A stretch of 64,000 nt of DNA from an uncultured Ignavibacteriota bacterium (lineage in GTDB: Bacteria > Bacteroidota > Ignavibacteria > UBA10030 > UBA8401): assembly GCA_903884005.1 (NCBI GenBank), contig CAISDA010000083.1, positions 62,001 through 126,000 on the forward strand, written 5' to 3'. This document shows positions 1-8,809 of this stretch, one piece after another. How positions within the stretch are numbered: position 1 is the first letter of the stretch; each line of letters begins with the position of its first letter. The translations under genes were made by a program, and so were the position numbers. The notes under the pieces were generated by a model that saw only the letters and a program-made list of their open reading frames with translations, was not told where the DNA came from and did not search any database.

Positions 1-80
1 ATCTCAGTTGCGCGCGCCGCAACTGCAGAGAACGCGAGATACGCTGCGATTGAGAGAATTTTTTTAACTTGAATGCTCAT
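1..80 (-). CDS. Secreted protein, N-terminus only (cut by window edge)
   Basis: Twenty-six codons are open to the left edge of the window, starting at an ATG at 80 (two further in-frame ATGs sit at 83 and 86). The translation is a textbook signal peptide: basic MSIQVKK, then a hydrophobic core ILSIAAYLAFSAVA and an AARA cleavage region. It lies about 100 nt downstream of the MFS transporter on the same strand, so it is probably the next gene of the same operon. A secreted glycan-active or binding protein would fit the locus, but nothing beyond the signal peptide is visible, so no function is assigned. Confidence 0.5.
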   Translation of the reverse strand, partial: MSIQVKKILSIAAYLAFSAVAARATE

Positions 81-181
81 CATCATATCCGTGTATTTGT
101 AATTGCTCAGCATAATCGATAAAATATAAAAAAACAGTAAAACTAAAGTGATAAAATCGCAAATGAATAAATTGCTTTTTT

Positions 182-1687
182 TTAATGTCCACCGGATGGA
201 GCCGTTAGTTTCGTGCCTGACGACTCGGGTTCTTTTACAAACATCCAAAAAATAACAGAAGTAGTGACCAACAAGCCACAGAAAATGTACAACAACTGAT
301 GATTGCCTGTAGCTTTAATCACATTGGCCACACCGTTGCTCATCATTTGTGGCAACACAACTGCCAGGTTGAAAACGCCCATATACAATCCCATTTTCGC
401 AGGATTAACACGTTCACTCATGATGGCAAAAACGATAGAGATAACTGCAGACCAACCAATTCCGACAAGAAACATCCCAATGTAAAAATCTATCTCCACC
501 CGACTGAAAAAGGCAATATAGAAATAACCAATTGCAGAAAAAGTTAATGCAGCAATATAGGTCTTCACCCGTCCGATATGTTTAGCGATAGATTGCAGAA
601 TAAGAGGAAAAATGGCACCAATCAGGTTCAGGATAAAGAAACCAAGCGAAACCATATTTCCAACAGACGAAGCTGACGTTTGAGGCACGCCAGTCAATTT
701 TTCGGCAAACCAGTTGGCAGTAATGTTTAATATATTGACATTGGGCAAAATCTGATTTTCGATAAAAAAACCTGAAAGGATAAACATACTCTGAAAAGCA
801 ACCCACGTAAACGAGTGCGCCAACATTATTTTTTGGAACTCATTACGATTCGATTGTTGCTTTATCCCCTTGATAATTATCATTACACCCACAATTACCG
901 AATAAGCCAACGCGGCAATCAGAACGGGATTGTGCCATGCGGCCAAAGCATTCGTAAAAAAATGATAGAAAAGACTGAAGAGACCAAAGACAAGAAATCC
1001 ATATAGCGGGAAAATTTCCATTACTATCTGTCCAACACCATACGCTTCCTGATTTTCAGCCTTTTCCTGCTCTACATCCTTTCTTTCCTGAATAAACAGA
1101 ATAGGGAAAACGGCAGTAACAAAAACGATTATCGCGGCAATATAAAGCAACAATTCATTCCCGAAAACCATGGACAAAAAATAGGCAAACACACCGAAGA
1201 AGCCTGAGATGATCTGCATCCATACATAGCCTGATGTCCGAATCTTGCCCTCAGGAGTGAGATCAGCAATAATGGAACGCGCCGGATTAAAAGTTACGTT
1301 CACCGACAAATCGAGGAGCAGCGCAATAGTAGAAGCGACAAGAATAATGTCGGTAATGCCAGTTACACGCGAAATGCCATTCATATTGGGCAACGCCAGA
1401 AAAGCGATGGTGCTAACCATGCCGCCTATCATGATAAACGGACGGCGTCGCCCCCCCATAAACCAGACATTATCACTCAATAAGCCGACGATAACCTGCC
1501 CGAAAATACCGGCGATAGGCCCGGCCAACCACACAAAGGCAACGTCGTGAATGTCTAAATGATATTTATTGGAGAGTATCCAACTCAGAGCGGCAATTTG
1601 AGTAGAAAGTGCAAATCCAACCGCTGTGGCAGGCAATCCGAGCAACGCAAGAAACGCATTACTCATTTTCTTTTGAATGTTCAGCAT
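182..1687 (-). CDS. MFS sugar transporter (SLC45/maltose-type)
   Basis: A 501-residue polytopic membrane protein with about 12 hydrophobic segments. After the second segment it has the major facilitator loop motif in the form GLLSDNVWFMGGRRRPFIM, as in the GPH/SLC45-like disaccharide transporters that accompany starch and maltose loci in Bacteroidota. Inferred role: inner-membrane uptake of maltose or short maltodextrins released by the neighbouring amylases. It follows the GH57 gene on the same strand. Base composition falls clearly below that of the neighbours (some 60-nt lines are near 37% GC) and A/T-rich codons are common, suggesting recent acquisition. No clear Shine-Dalgarno precedes ATG 1687; an internal ATG at codon 8 is an alternative start. 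Substrate specificity is not provable from sequence. Confidence 0.82.
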   Translation of the reverse strand: MLNIQKKMSNAFLALLGLPATAVGFALSTQIAALSWILSNKYHLDIHDVAFVWLAGPIAGIFGQVIVGLLSDNVWFMGGRRRPFIMIGGMVSTIAFLALPNMNGISRVTGITDIILVASTIALLLDLSVNVTFNPARSIIADLTPEGKIRTSGYVWMQIISGFFGVFAYFLSMVFGNELLLYIAAIIVFVTAVFPILFIQERKDVEQEKAENQEAYGVGQIVMEIFPLYGFLVFGLFSLFYHFFTNALAAWHNPVLIAALAYSVIVGVMIIIKGIKQQSNRNEFQKIMLAHSFTWVAFQSMFILSGFFIENQILPNVNILNITANWFAEKLTGVPQTSASSVGNMVSLGFFILNLIGAIFPLILQSIAKHIGRVKTYIAALTFSAIGYFYIAFFSRVEIDFYIGMFLVGIGWSAVISIVFAIMSERVNPAKMGLYMGVFNLAVVLPQMMSNGVANVIKATGNHQLLYIFCGLLVTTSVIFWMFVKEPESSGTKLTAPSGGH

Positions 1688-1809
1688 AGTATTTTTAAGA
1701 GTTTAGGACCCCGAACACCAAATCAGGGTTTTAATTAAAAAAAGGTTACAGTGGTATCCACAATGGACATTTTTTGCGATTGATTTCACTGAGCAGTGCA
1801 TACTGCCGA

Positions 1810-4119
1810 TTATTTTTTTCCGAACGTATCCAGCAGCACGACCCGTTCATGCGACCCGTCGAGGGTAACGCGCCGGTTGCTGGTCGAAAATTCTTCGCCC
1901 GGGTTCCACTGACCATGCGCGCCAGAATTCGTGTATTTGTATTCGATCACCGTGCCGACTGGAAATTGAAATTCAACGGACCAAATGCCGTCGTTCGCCG
2001 TTTGATCGCCGTGCGTTCCGTCGTCCGAGAGCTTGATCACGTTCGGCGTCCAGAGCCCCAGGGCATCCTGGTTGCCGGCGATGAAGATACCCTTTCGCAC
2101 GTAGATGCCCGTGGCATCGCATTGGAACACGACGGACACCATGTTCTTTGCGCTTTGCGCCATCGTGCCCTGTGAAGCCGCCGGCGCCGCCCGGGTTTCG
2201 AGTATGATCGGCCGGTAGTCGCGTTCGGGGAACGTTCCGCCTGCCAGGCGGCCGAACGTGTATAAATTTTTCAGGTGCGTGATGTACGCGATATCGAAGG
2301 GTTTATCCCCGGCGGGCGCATTCTGGTCCGTGCCATACCACCAGAACCAGTCCGATCCTTCCGCCGCATACATCGCCTCCCAGGCCTTATACCCGTACCA
2401 TTTTTTTGTGTGCTGCCTCGGTTCTTTGGCTGCGGGGTCGGGCTGCGCCACGCCCGAGACGTCGAGATCCTGTCGTGCCGTGAGCAGATACGCCCACGCC
2501 CTGTTCTCTTCGTCCTCGCCTATCCATGTGTCGAAATTTGCATTGATCCATGATCCGGGATAGAGCCAATCCAGCTTCTTCATCAGATCGACCGGATGCA
2601 CCGCGACGCCGCGCGAAGGATTCCCGTGTATATACTCGGACATTGTCACCGTCACGACCTGGCGTGTCTCGTACAGCGCGCTCAATTTTCTGTAGAGTGC
2701 GTTGAGGAAATCCTTCCCGTCATTGTCCTTCTCATACCATTCCCATGCGTTCTCGCCGTCGAGGATCACGGTCAGGAGCTGTTCCGGATCATTTTTTTGC
2801 GGCGCATATTTCAGTATGCTCCTGATAAAATCGTCGGCTGCATCTTCGCCGAGGAATTGCTTATAGGTGAAACCGATCTTGTCCGAGAGTTCCGTTTCAC
2901 GGAAACAGATCGCCACCGGCTGCGCCTTGCCTCCGTCAACGTCGACGGCGTACGGATATAATTTGCTCTGTCCGTACGGCTTCGAGCGGGCAAGAATTTT
3001 TTCGTCCGTCGCGATCCATTGAATGCCGTTTGCCGCGAAGATCGGCACGACTTCATGGGACACGGAGCCTTCTCCCGGCCACATCCCCAGCGGCGCCTGA
3101 CCGAATGCGTCGGTGTAAAATTTCACCGCCATCGCCACCTGTGCGTTGGCATCCTGCGGATAGTGGTAACGCGGAGGTTTGGGATCGTTCGGCTGGCAGA
3201 TGCCCATCACGTCGCTGTCGTAGACCAGCGGCAGAATGGGATGGAAGAACGGCGTCGTCGCCACTTCGATCTGCCCCTGGCGCGTGAGATGGTTGTACAT
3301 GAGTTTCTTGTGTATCGGAATCACATTCGCGCAGACCTTGTACATTTCAGCGATGATGCGGTTGCAGTCGTCTTCGGTGATCTCCTTCTTCAGGTGATAC
3401 GTGCCGTCGCTGTGTTTTCCGACCAGGTCCGTCAGATCGATTGTCTTGCCGTCGGCCAGCCAGACCCTATTCTCGAGAAAATCCGGATCGAAGTGCGCGA
3501 GGTAGAACCAAAATTTTATCTCGCGCAGTTCCTGTTCCGTAAAAATGTAGCGGCCCGTATTCTTCGTTTTCAGCGCCAGGTATTCCGGGAACCGACGTAT
3601 CTGCACATCGCCAATGCCGAATGCATTCCACGTGTTGCGCACAAGAAATGCCATATCTGAAGAATCGAATGCGGCCGTGTGTTTGAGCGCCAGGTCTATC
3701 CACGGATCGGTCTTCCCTTTCCACCTGGCGAAGAATTTTTTCGCGTCCACGCGGTTCTTCTTCAGGTCCACGAAGGGCTTCAGCCGTTCGACATAATATT
3801 TTTCGAGCTGAAACAAAAGCGACGATGTGAGATTCACGTTGTAGTGCACATTCGGGTATTTTTCCAGAATGGACGCCATGTCGTAATAATCCTTCGTGGC
3901 ATGCGTGCGCACCCACGGCCCCTGGAGCTGATCGCTGCCCGGATCGAGATACAGCGGCTGATGCTGATGCCAAATGAGATTGACATACAGTGTGCCGCCC
4001 GATGCTTCGTATGTGTCGTTCATAGCGTTCCGTGCCGTTTGTTGGGCGGAGTGAGAGGCCGCGCCAAATAATATGAAAAGAAATAGTGGCATGAACAGAC
4101 CGCGGGTTGCGGCCGTCAT
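1810..4119 (-). CDS. Secreted GH57 alpha-amylase with C-terminal starch-binding domain
   Basis: A 769-residue protein with an N-terminal signal peptide (hydrophobic stretch about residues 8-22). GH57 hallmarks are visible in order: HQHQP at 51-55, GMWPGE with the likely nucleophile E350, IATDE with the likely acid/base D372, and LDGENAW near 450. GH57 enzymes hydrolyse or transfer alpha-1,4 glucans. The last ~110 residues (GIYVRKGIFIAGNQDALGLW onwards) look like a CBM20-type starch-binding domain, including a WNPG segment. There is no T9SS tail, so it is probably periplasmic or surface-exposed by another route. It lies 76 nt downstream of the T9SS GH13 amylase and was probably cotranscribed with it. 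Start at ATG 4119 because the signal peptide follows directly. Confidence 0.88.
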   Translation of the reverse strand: MTAATRGLFMPLFLFILFGAASHSAQQTARNAMNDTYEASGGTLYVNLIWHQHQPLYLDPGSDQLQGPWVRTHATKDYYDMASILEKYPNVHYNVNLTSSLLFQLEKYYVERLKPFVDLKKNRVDAKKFFARWKGKTDPWIDLALKHTAAFDSSDMAFLVRNTWNAFGIGDVQIRRFPEYLALKTKNTGRYIFTEQELREIKFWFYLAHFDPDFLENRVWLADGKTIDLTDLVGKHSDGTYHLKKEITEDDCNRIIAEMYKVCANVIPIHKKLMYNHLTRQGQIEVATTPFFHPILPLVYDSDVMGICQPNDPKPPRYHYPQDANAQVAMAVKFYTDAFGQAPLGMWPGEGSVSHEVVPIFAANGIQWIATDEKILARSKPYGQSKLYPYAVDVDGGKAQPVAICFRETELSDKIGFTYKQFLGEDAADDFIRSILKYAPQKNDPEQLLTVILDGENAWEWYEKDNDGKDFLNALYRKLSALYETRQVVTVTMSEYIHGNPSRGVAVHPVDLMKKLDWLYPGSWINANFDTWIGEDEENRAWAYLLTARQDLDVSGVAQPDPAAKEPRQHTKKWYGYKAWEAMYAAEGSDWFWWYGTDQNAPAGDKPFDIAYITHLKNLYTFGRLAGGTFPERDYRPIILETRAAPAASQGTMAQSAKNMVSVVFQCDATGIYVRKGIFIAGNQDALGLWTPNVIKLSDDGTHGDQTANDGIWSVEFQFPVGTVIEYKYTNSGAHGQWNPGEEFSTSNRRVTLDGSHERVVLLDTFGKK

Positions 4120-4195
4120 GTCATCACCAGAATTCGTGTTAAGGTGTGCACATCATCATGCCTGGATGCATGCTGTGCGTATCGGTGAACCGTCG

Positions 4196-7100
4196 TCATT
4201 TCACCACCATCATCCGTTTCACATTCGTGTAGCTGCCGGCCGTCAGTGCATAGACATACATTCCGCTTGGCATGCCCGCGGCATTCCACTGTATGCGGTG
4301 CGCTCCGGCGGTCAGCACGCCGTTCACCAACACTGCCACTTCCCTGCCAAGAATGTCGTAGATCTTCAACGTTACGGCGCCTGCCGAGGCGAGGCTGAAC
4401 CCGATCGTCGTGGACGGATTGAACGGGTTGGGATAATTTTGATCCAGTGTGTATGTCAGTGGCGGCGCAGCCGCACCGTGCTGCGGTTCAACATCCGTCA
4501 CCGCGGGCACCGTCAGCCGTTTCAGCGAATCGGACAGTATATACACCGCAGACCCGTACGCCGGCAGCATTATCGTGAGTTGGGCTGCACCGCCGGAGAA
4601 TGTAACGGTCGATGACGTATCGTTGTACACGTCGTTCATGAAATATTTTTTGCCGTCCACGACGCCCAGCACATTCGCACCGGAACCCGATGCCGCCAAT
4701 GGGATCACGGCAGCGAAGGGAACATTGGCAAAATTTTCGAGCACGATGGCATTTTCATTCGCGTAGGGACGCGTATACCCGTACACATATCCGTTCGCCG
4801 TGCTGATCGGAGTGATGGATTGCGTCGCGAACGCCGGGAACGTGCCGCGTATCCACGCCAGACGCTGATAGTGAGGCATAAGCACCGGCCCGCCCTGATA
4901 CGTCCAATCGATCACCGTGCGCGTCCGGTTCTCCTTCGTGCCGCTCATGCCGTAGCCGTAGCCGATCTCCTGCCCGTTCCATAGCATCGGGAAGCCTGGC
5001 ACCGTGAAGATCATTGTCGCCATCGGCTTCGTGCGCAGGAACGATGTCTGCGCGTCGAAATTGAACGCACCCGGCGAAGAATACGCATAGGCGATCCGGT
5101 CTTCATCCTGCGATTCCATGAAGCGCATATATAGCGCATTGGGACCGGGATAATACCCGCCGTTGAGCATCTCGACATTGAGAGCGGCAACCGCTGTGCT
5201 GCTGAATCCGAAGCCGCGGATCTGATTGAAGAATAATTTGAAATCGTACGCCGCATCCACGCCGCCGTTAACGCCGCCTGTGACGACGTCGGCGTAGATC
5301 GTTTGCGTTCCGCTTCCGGTGCCGTCATCTTCGGCCAACAGCAGTATATCCGGCTTGATGTGCTTCAGCGCGTCGCGCACCGGTTTGCCCATATACTGTT
5401 CGCCGTATTTGCGATGCGGCCCCCAATACACGTCGAACCGGTATCCGTCGATGCCGAATTCCTTGATCCAGTATTTATACACGTTGATCATCTCGGCCTG
5501 CATGTCCACATCGGTCCAGTTCAGATTCAGAAGCTGACTGCTGAAACCGCTATAGTAGTAAAAGGTGCCGGCGTCGACCGATTGACCCAGGCCATTGTCA
5601 TTGTGCGTAATAAATTGATGCTGATACCAATTCCAATACGGCGATGCGGTCTTGTTGGCATGAGCATCCACCGACCAGGGATGCAAATAACTTGAGTGGT
5701 TCGGCGTTACATCGAGTATCACTTTGAGTCCGAGCGAGTGCGCTTGCGTCATGAAATTCTTGAAATCCTGATTGGTGCCGTACTCGGGCGCCACATTGTA
5801 AAAATCCGTGATGTTGTATCCCGGCCCCGTGTTGTTGTTGATGGGAGAGGCGTTCTTCATGACGGGCATGAGCCAGATCACATTGAATCCCATGTTCTTC
5901 ACGTACTGAAGCTTGAGCGCCGCGGCGCTTAATGTGCCTGCCTGCGTGATGCCCTTGGGGAACATGAAATACACGCGCGCCTGTTTCGCCCACGACGGAT
6001 TGCTCGCGATAGTCGGATTGGTGTACGACCCATCCGGATTGATGACAACATAGGTACGCGTCGTATCGGCATTGCCTGTCGTGTCTTCGGCGATGAGCGT
6101 GTAATAATATTCTCCGGCATTCTTCGGCTTCGGAACCGTCGCCGTCGCTCCTTTTTTTCCGGAGAGCCCCAGCGGCGTTGCGGCATCGTCGAGCCATGTA
6201 TATTTCCACAGCGTCTCGCCGTCGGGATCCGTGCTGCCTGACGCGCTCAGCATCAAATTCGACCCGCCTGAAAACACGGCGGCGCGCGCGACCGGTGTGT
6301 GATTCACGACGCGCGTCACCACGATGCTGTCAACACCTCCCCCTCCCGAAACCTTAATGGTATTTTTTCCTTCAGCAAGCACCGTGCTATCCATAAACGC
6401 ACTGTTGGTTACGCGGATATTGCGTACGGTCCCATTAACGGCAATGGTGACCGAATCGAGTCCGCCGAGCGCGGCTCCAGCAGTCACGAACACATTCTTC
6501 CGCGTCGTGAACGACGGCGATTGCAGTTGAATTGCCCTTCCCCGCGTTTCGAAGGAGGCCGAATCTGTTTTCATCATGGTGCCGGCAGACACGGTGATCT
6601 TCATCGTGTGCACGCCGTCGATAAGAGGTGTTGCGGGCGTGTATCTGAGTATTCCCTGGGATGGATCATAATACGACGACGCGCCGCTCACCGCTGTGCC
6701 GTCGACCCATAACAGGATGGTCGGCGCGGGTGCTCCCGAGGGCTGAAAAATGCCGGCACTGAGCGTAGGCAGCGCCGACTTGACGACAAATCTGGTATTG
6801 ATATCTCCGGTGGATGGATATGCAAGGAGCTGAAAAAGCACGAGGCTGTCCACCACGATCTGAGAATTCTGATCGCTGCTCACAGTGACGCGGTTCAACG
6901 GGTCGGCGATCCAGCTGTAGCCAGAGGATAGCTGACGATAAATTTTATATTGATAGGTGCCCAACGCCAGCGGCATCGTCTTGACCCAGAAACCGGTGGC
7001 GGTTTCCATGCTATCTGCCTGCGAAACGGTACCGGATACGATCGTTCCACTTGAATTCGGTCCCCACCCGTTGAATGTACCGGGGAAATTGACTCTCGGA

Positions 7101-7219
7101 TACACGGCATCCGGCTGGTAACGAAATTTGACAGAAACTGTCTGCGCCTGCACGCATAACTGAGGAACCACCAATGACAGCAAAAGCGTCATACCAACGA
7201 CAAGAGTTCGATTTTTCAT
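4196..7219 (-). CDS. Secreted multidomain GH13 alpha-amylase with T9SS sorting domain
   Basis: A 1007-residue exoenzyme. Layout: signal peptide 1-26; CBM48/E-set-like domain about 28-125 (FPGTFNGWGP); beta-rich linker domains; PKD-like domain about 305-395 (DPDG...YTW); GH13 barrel about 410-800; T9SS type A tail about 925-1007 with NYPNPFNPSTTIGFSL. Catalytic regions: region I DVTPNH (503-508), region II YRFD with nucleophile D596, region III LLAED with acid/base E630, region IV ESQDED with D705. Region IV carries Gln704 where His is normal. Inferred role: cell-surface or secreted attack on starch or glycogen, producing oligosaccharides for the SusC-like receptor. It belongs to the block GH13_20, this gene, GH57, MFS. 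The start chosen gives a clean signal peptide; no strong Shine-Dalgarno is seen. Confidence 0.9.
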   Translation of the reverse strand: MKNRTLVVGMTLLLSLVVPQLCVQAQTVSVKFRYQPDAVYPRVNFPGTFNGWGPNSSGTIVSGTVSQADSMETATGFWVKTMPLALGTYQYKIYRQLSSGYSWIADPLNRVTVSSDQNSQIVVDSLVLFQLLAYPSTGDINTRFVVKSALPTLSAGIFQPSGAPAPTILLWVDGTAVSGASSYYDPSQGILRYTPATPLIDGVHTMKITVSAGTMMKTDSASFETRGRAIQLQSPSFTTRKNVFVTAGAALGGLDSVTIAVNGTVRNIRVTNSAFMDSTVLAEGKNTIKVSGGGGVDSIVVTRVVNHTPVARAAVFSGGSNLMLSASGSTDPDGETLWKYTWLDDAATPLGLSGKKGATATVPKPKNAGEYYYTLIAEDTTGNADTTRTYVVINPDGSYTNPTIASNPSWAKQARVYFMFPKGITQAGTLSAAALKLQYVKNMGFNVIWLMPVMKNASPINNNTGPGYNITDFYNVAPEYGTNQDFKNFMTQAHSLGLKVILDVTPNHSSYLHPWSVDAHANKTASPYWNWYQHQFITHNDNGLGQSVDAGTFYYYSGFSSQLLNLNWTDVDMQAEMINVYKYWIKEFGIDGYRFDVYWGPHRKYGEQYMGKPVRDALKHIKPDILLLAEDDGTGSGTQTIYADVVTGGVNGGVDAAYDFKLFFNQIRGFGFSSTAVAALNVEMLNGGYYPGPNALYMRFMESQDEDRIAYAYSSPGAFNFDAQTSFLRTKPMATMIFTVPGFPMLWNGQEIGYGYGMSGTKENRTRTVIDWTYQGGPVLMPHYQRLAWIRGTFPAFATQSITPISTANGYVYGYTRPYANENAIVLENFANVPFAAVIPLAASGSGANVLGVVDGKKYFMNDVYNDTSSTVTFSGGAAQLTIMLPAYGSAVYILSDSLKRLTVPAVTDVEPQHGAAAPPLTYTLDQNYPNPFNPSTTIGFSLASAGAVTLKIYDILGREVAVLVNGVLTAGAHRIQWNAAGMPSGMYVYALTAGSYTNVKRMMVVK

Positions 7220-7297
7220 GAGAGCAATAGATCAGATTGGAGCATTCAGTTAACACCTTTTAATGCAATTAGTTATATCATTCATTCAATGTCATTT

Positions 7298-8677
7298 CTA
7301 ACATGCGATCATCATTCCGCTCATTGCCGGCAGGTCGAATTCAACGTGCCCCTTCCGGATGTGCAACGCGGCCCCTGTCAGTGCATCCTTCACGGTAGTT
7401 TTTTTTCCTTCAACTTCGAACGAGAGCGATACATCCTTCTTCGTATTATTGAGAACCACGATCATTCGGTCGTCCCCGTCGATGCGCTCGAATGCAACGA
7501 TGTTCTTAAATCGAGCCGCCAGCAGGATGGGACCAATTTTTCCCCTGCGGAGCGTGGCGTATTTTTTTCTGGTTTCAATCAGCTTCACATAATGCCGGCG
7601 CAGATCCTTGTTCCACAGTGCTTCGTCCCAGATCATCGTCCTGCGGCAATCGGGATCCTTGTCCCCTTCCATGCCGATCTCGTCGCCGTAGTAGATCATG
7701 GGAGCGCCGAGGTATGCCATTTGAAAGAAGGCGGTGAGTTTCATTTTTTCAATGTCGCCGCCACACAGGGTCAAATAGCGTTCCGTGTCGTGGCTGTCGA
7801 TGAGATTCTGCATGGCATAATTCGATTCCTCGGCGTACAGCGCGCGCGTATCCGCAAGGCTCTTGTGGAAGGCGTCTCCCGAGATTTTCGTGCGACAGAA
7901 AAAGTCGAGGCAGGCGTCGCGGAACCGGTAGTTCATCGTCGCATCGAACTCGTCCCCTTTCAACCAGGGACTGGCATCCTGCCAGAGCTCACCGACGATG
8001 TAGCAGTCGGGATTGACCGAGCGCACGATTTTCCGCCACTCCTTCCAGAACGCATGCGGCACTTCATTGGGAACATCGAGGCGCCAGCCGTCGATGCCCA
8101 TGCCGGTCCAATACCGGGCGACATCGAACAAATATTTTTGAACATCCGGATTCGCGACCATGAGTTTTGGGAGAGACCCGTATCCCCACCATCCTTCGTA
8201 ATTAGGTTGCTGCGGTTCGCTCACCGGGTAGCTGAAGATGTTGAACCACGCGGCGTACTGAGACGCTGCGCCTTTTTCCTTCACATCGACGAACGCAAAA
8301 TGCGATGTACCGACATGATTGAAGACGCCGTCTATGACAACGCGGATCGAACGGGCGTGACACTCGTCGACAAATTTTTTGAACAGGTCATTCGTGCCGA
8401 ACGACGGATCGATAAGGAGATAATCTGTAGCGTTATATTTATGATTGGACGCTGCGGCAAAAACTGGATTTAAATAGAGTGCAGTGATTCCCAGATCGGT
8501 CAGATACGGCAGACGATTGATGATCCCCTGCAGATCGCCGCCGAAAACTCCGCCGCCGGTCGGGCGATCGCCCCACACTTGCGTTGCGGCCGGATCATTC
8601 GAGCGGTCGCCGTTGTCGAATCGGTCGGGGAATATCTGATAGAAGATCGCGTCTGTGACCCATGCGGGAGTAAACAT
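7298..8677 (-). CDS. Cytoplasmic neopullulanase/cyclomaltodextrinase-type GH13
   Basis: A 459-residue GH13 enzyme with no signal peptide, so probably cytoplasmic. All catalytic residues are present: DGVFNH (116-121), WRLD with nucleophile D201, GELW with acid/base E230, and SHD (H296, D297). The LPKL segment near 169-172 resembles the MPKL region V signature of subfamily GH13_20 (neopullulanase, cyclomaltodextrinase, maltogenic amylase). The protein starts at the catalytic barrel (FTPAWVTDAIFYQIFPDRF), so the N-terminal CBM34 domain that drives dimerisation in classical members is missing. Inferred role: intracellular cleavage of imported maltodextrins. It is the first gene after a double terminator and probably opens the GH13-GH13-GH57 unit. 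Confidence 0.88.
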   Translation of the reverse strand: MFTPAWVTDAIFYQIFPDRFDNGDRSNDPAATQVWGDRPTGGGVFGGDLQGIINRLPYLTDLGITALYLNPVFAAASNHKYNATDYLLIDPSFGTNDLFKKFVDECHARSIRVVIDGVFNHVGTSHFAFVDVKEKGAASQYAAWFNIFSYPVSEPQQPNYEGWWGYGSLPKLMVANPDVQKYLFDVARYWTGMGIDGWRLDVPNEVPHAFWKEWRKIVRSVNPDCYIVGELWQDASPWLKGDEFDATMNYRFRDACLDFFCRTKISGDAFHKSLADTRALYAEESNYAMQNLIDSHDTERYLTLCGGDIEKMKLTAFFQMAYLGAPMIYYGDEIGMEGDKDPDCRRTMIWDEALWNKDLRRHYVKLIETRKKYATLRRGKIGPILLAARFKNIVAFERIDGDDRMIVVLNNTKKDVSLSFEVEGKKTTVKDALTGAALHIRKGHVEFDLPAMSGMMIAC

Positions 8678-8709
8678 AGTATATTGGATAAGTGTGTATC
8701 AGCTATTAT

Positions 8710-8750
8710 AAAAAAAAGGCAAGACGGAATCGATTCATCACGTCTTGCCT
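8710..8750 (-). terminator. Intrinsic terminator (distal hairpin) after the FG-GAP/T9SS gene
   Basis: A perfect 10-bp stem, AGGCAAGACG (8717-8726) with CGTCTTGCCT (8741-8750), is followed on the minus strand by the run of seven to eight T given by the A tract 8710-8717. It ends transcription arriving from the gene at 8810-12112 and separates it from the GH13_20 gene that starts at 8677. Confidence 0.85.
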
Positions 8751-8760
8751 TTGAATAACC

Positions 8761-8794
8761 GAAGGCGGCATGCCTCACAGGCCATACCGCCTTC
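8761..8794 (-). terminator. Proximal hairpin of the tandem terminator
   Basis: GAAGGCGG (8761-8768) pairs with CCGCCTTC (8787-8794), with a further internal GGC/GCC pairing. It lies 16 nt after the stop codon of the FG-GAP/T9SS gene. It has no T tract of its own and works, if at all, in tandem with the stronger hairpin just downstream. Confidence 0.55.
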
Positions 8795-8809
8795 CGAGAA
8801 AACGACGTG

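Noticed and set aside
1787-1798. CACTGAGCAGTG palindrome downstream of the GH57 gene as a terminator
   Set aside because: The stem is 5 bp with a 2-nt loop and no T tract follows; too weak to call.
7289-8473. 394-codon plus-strand frame opposite the GH13_20 gene
   Set aside because: The minus frame carries all GH13 catalytic motifs; the plus translation is low-information and unrelated to known proteins.
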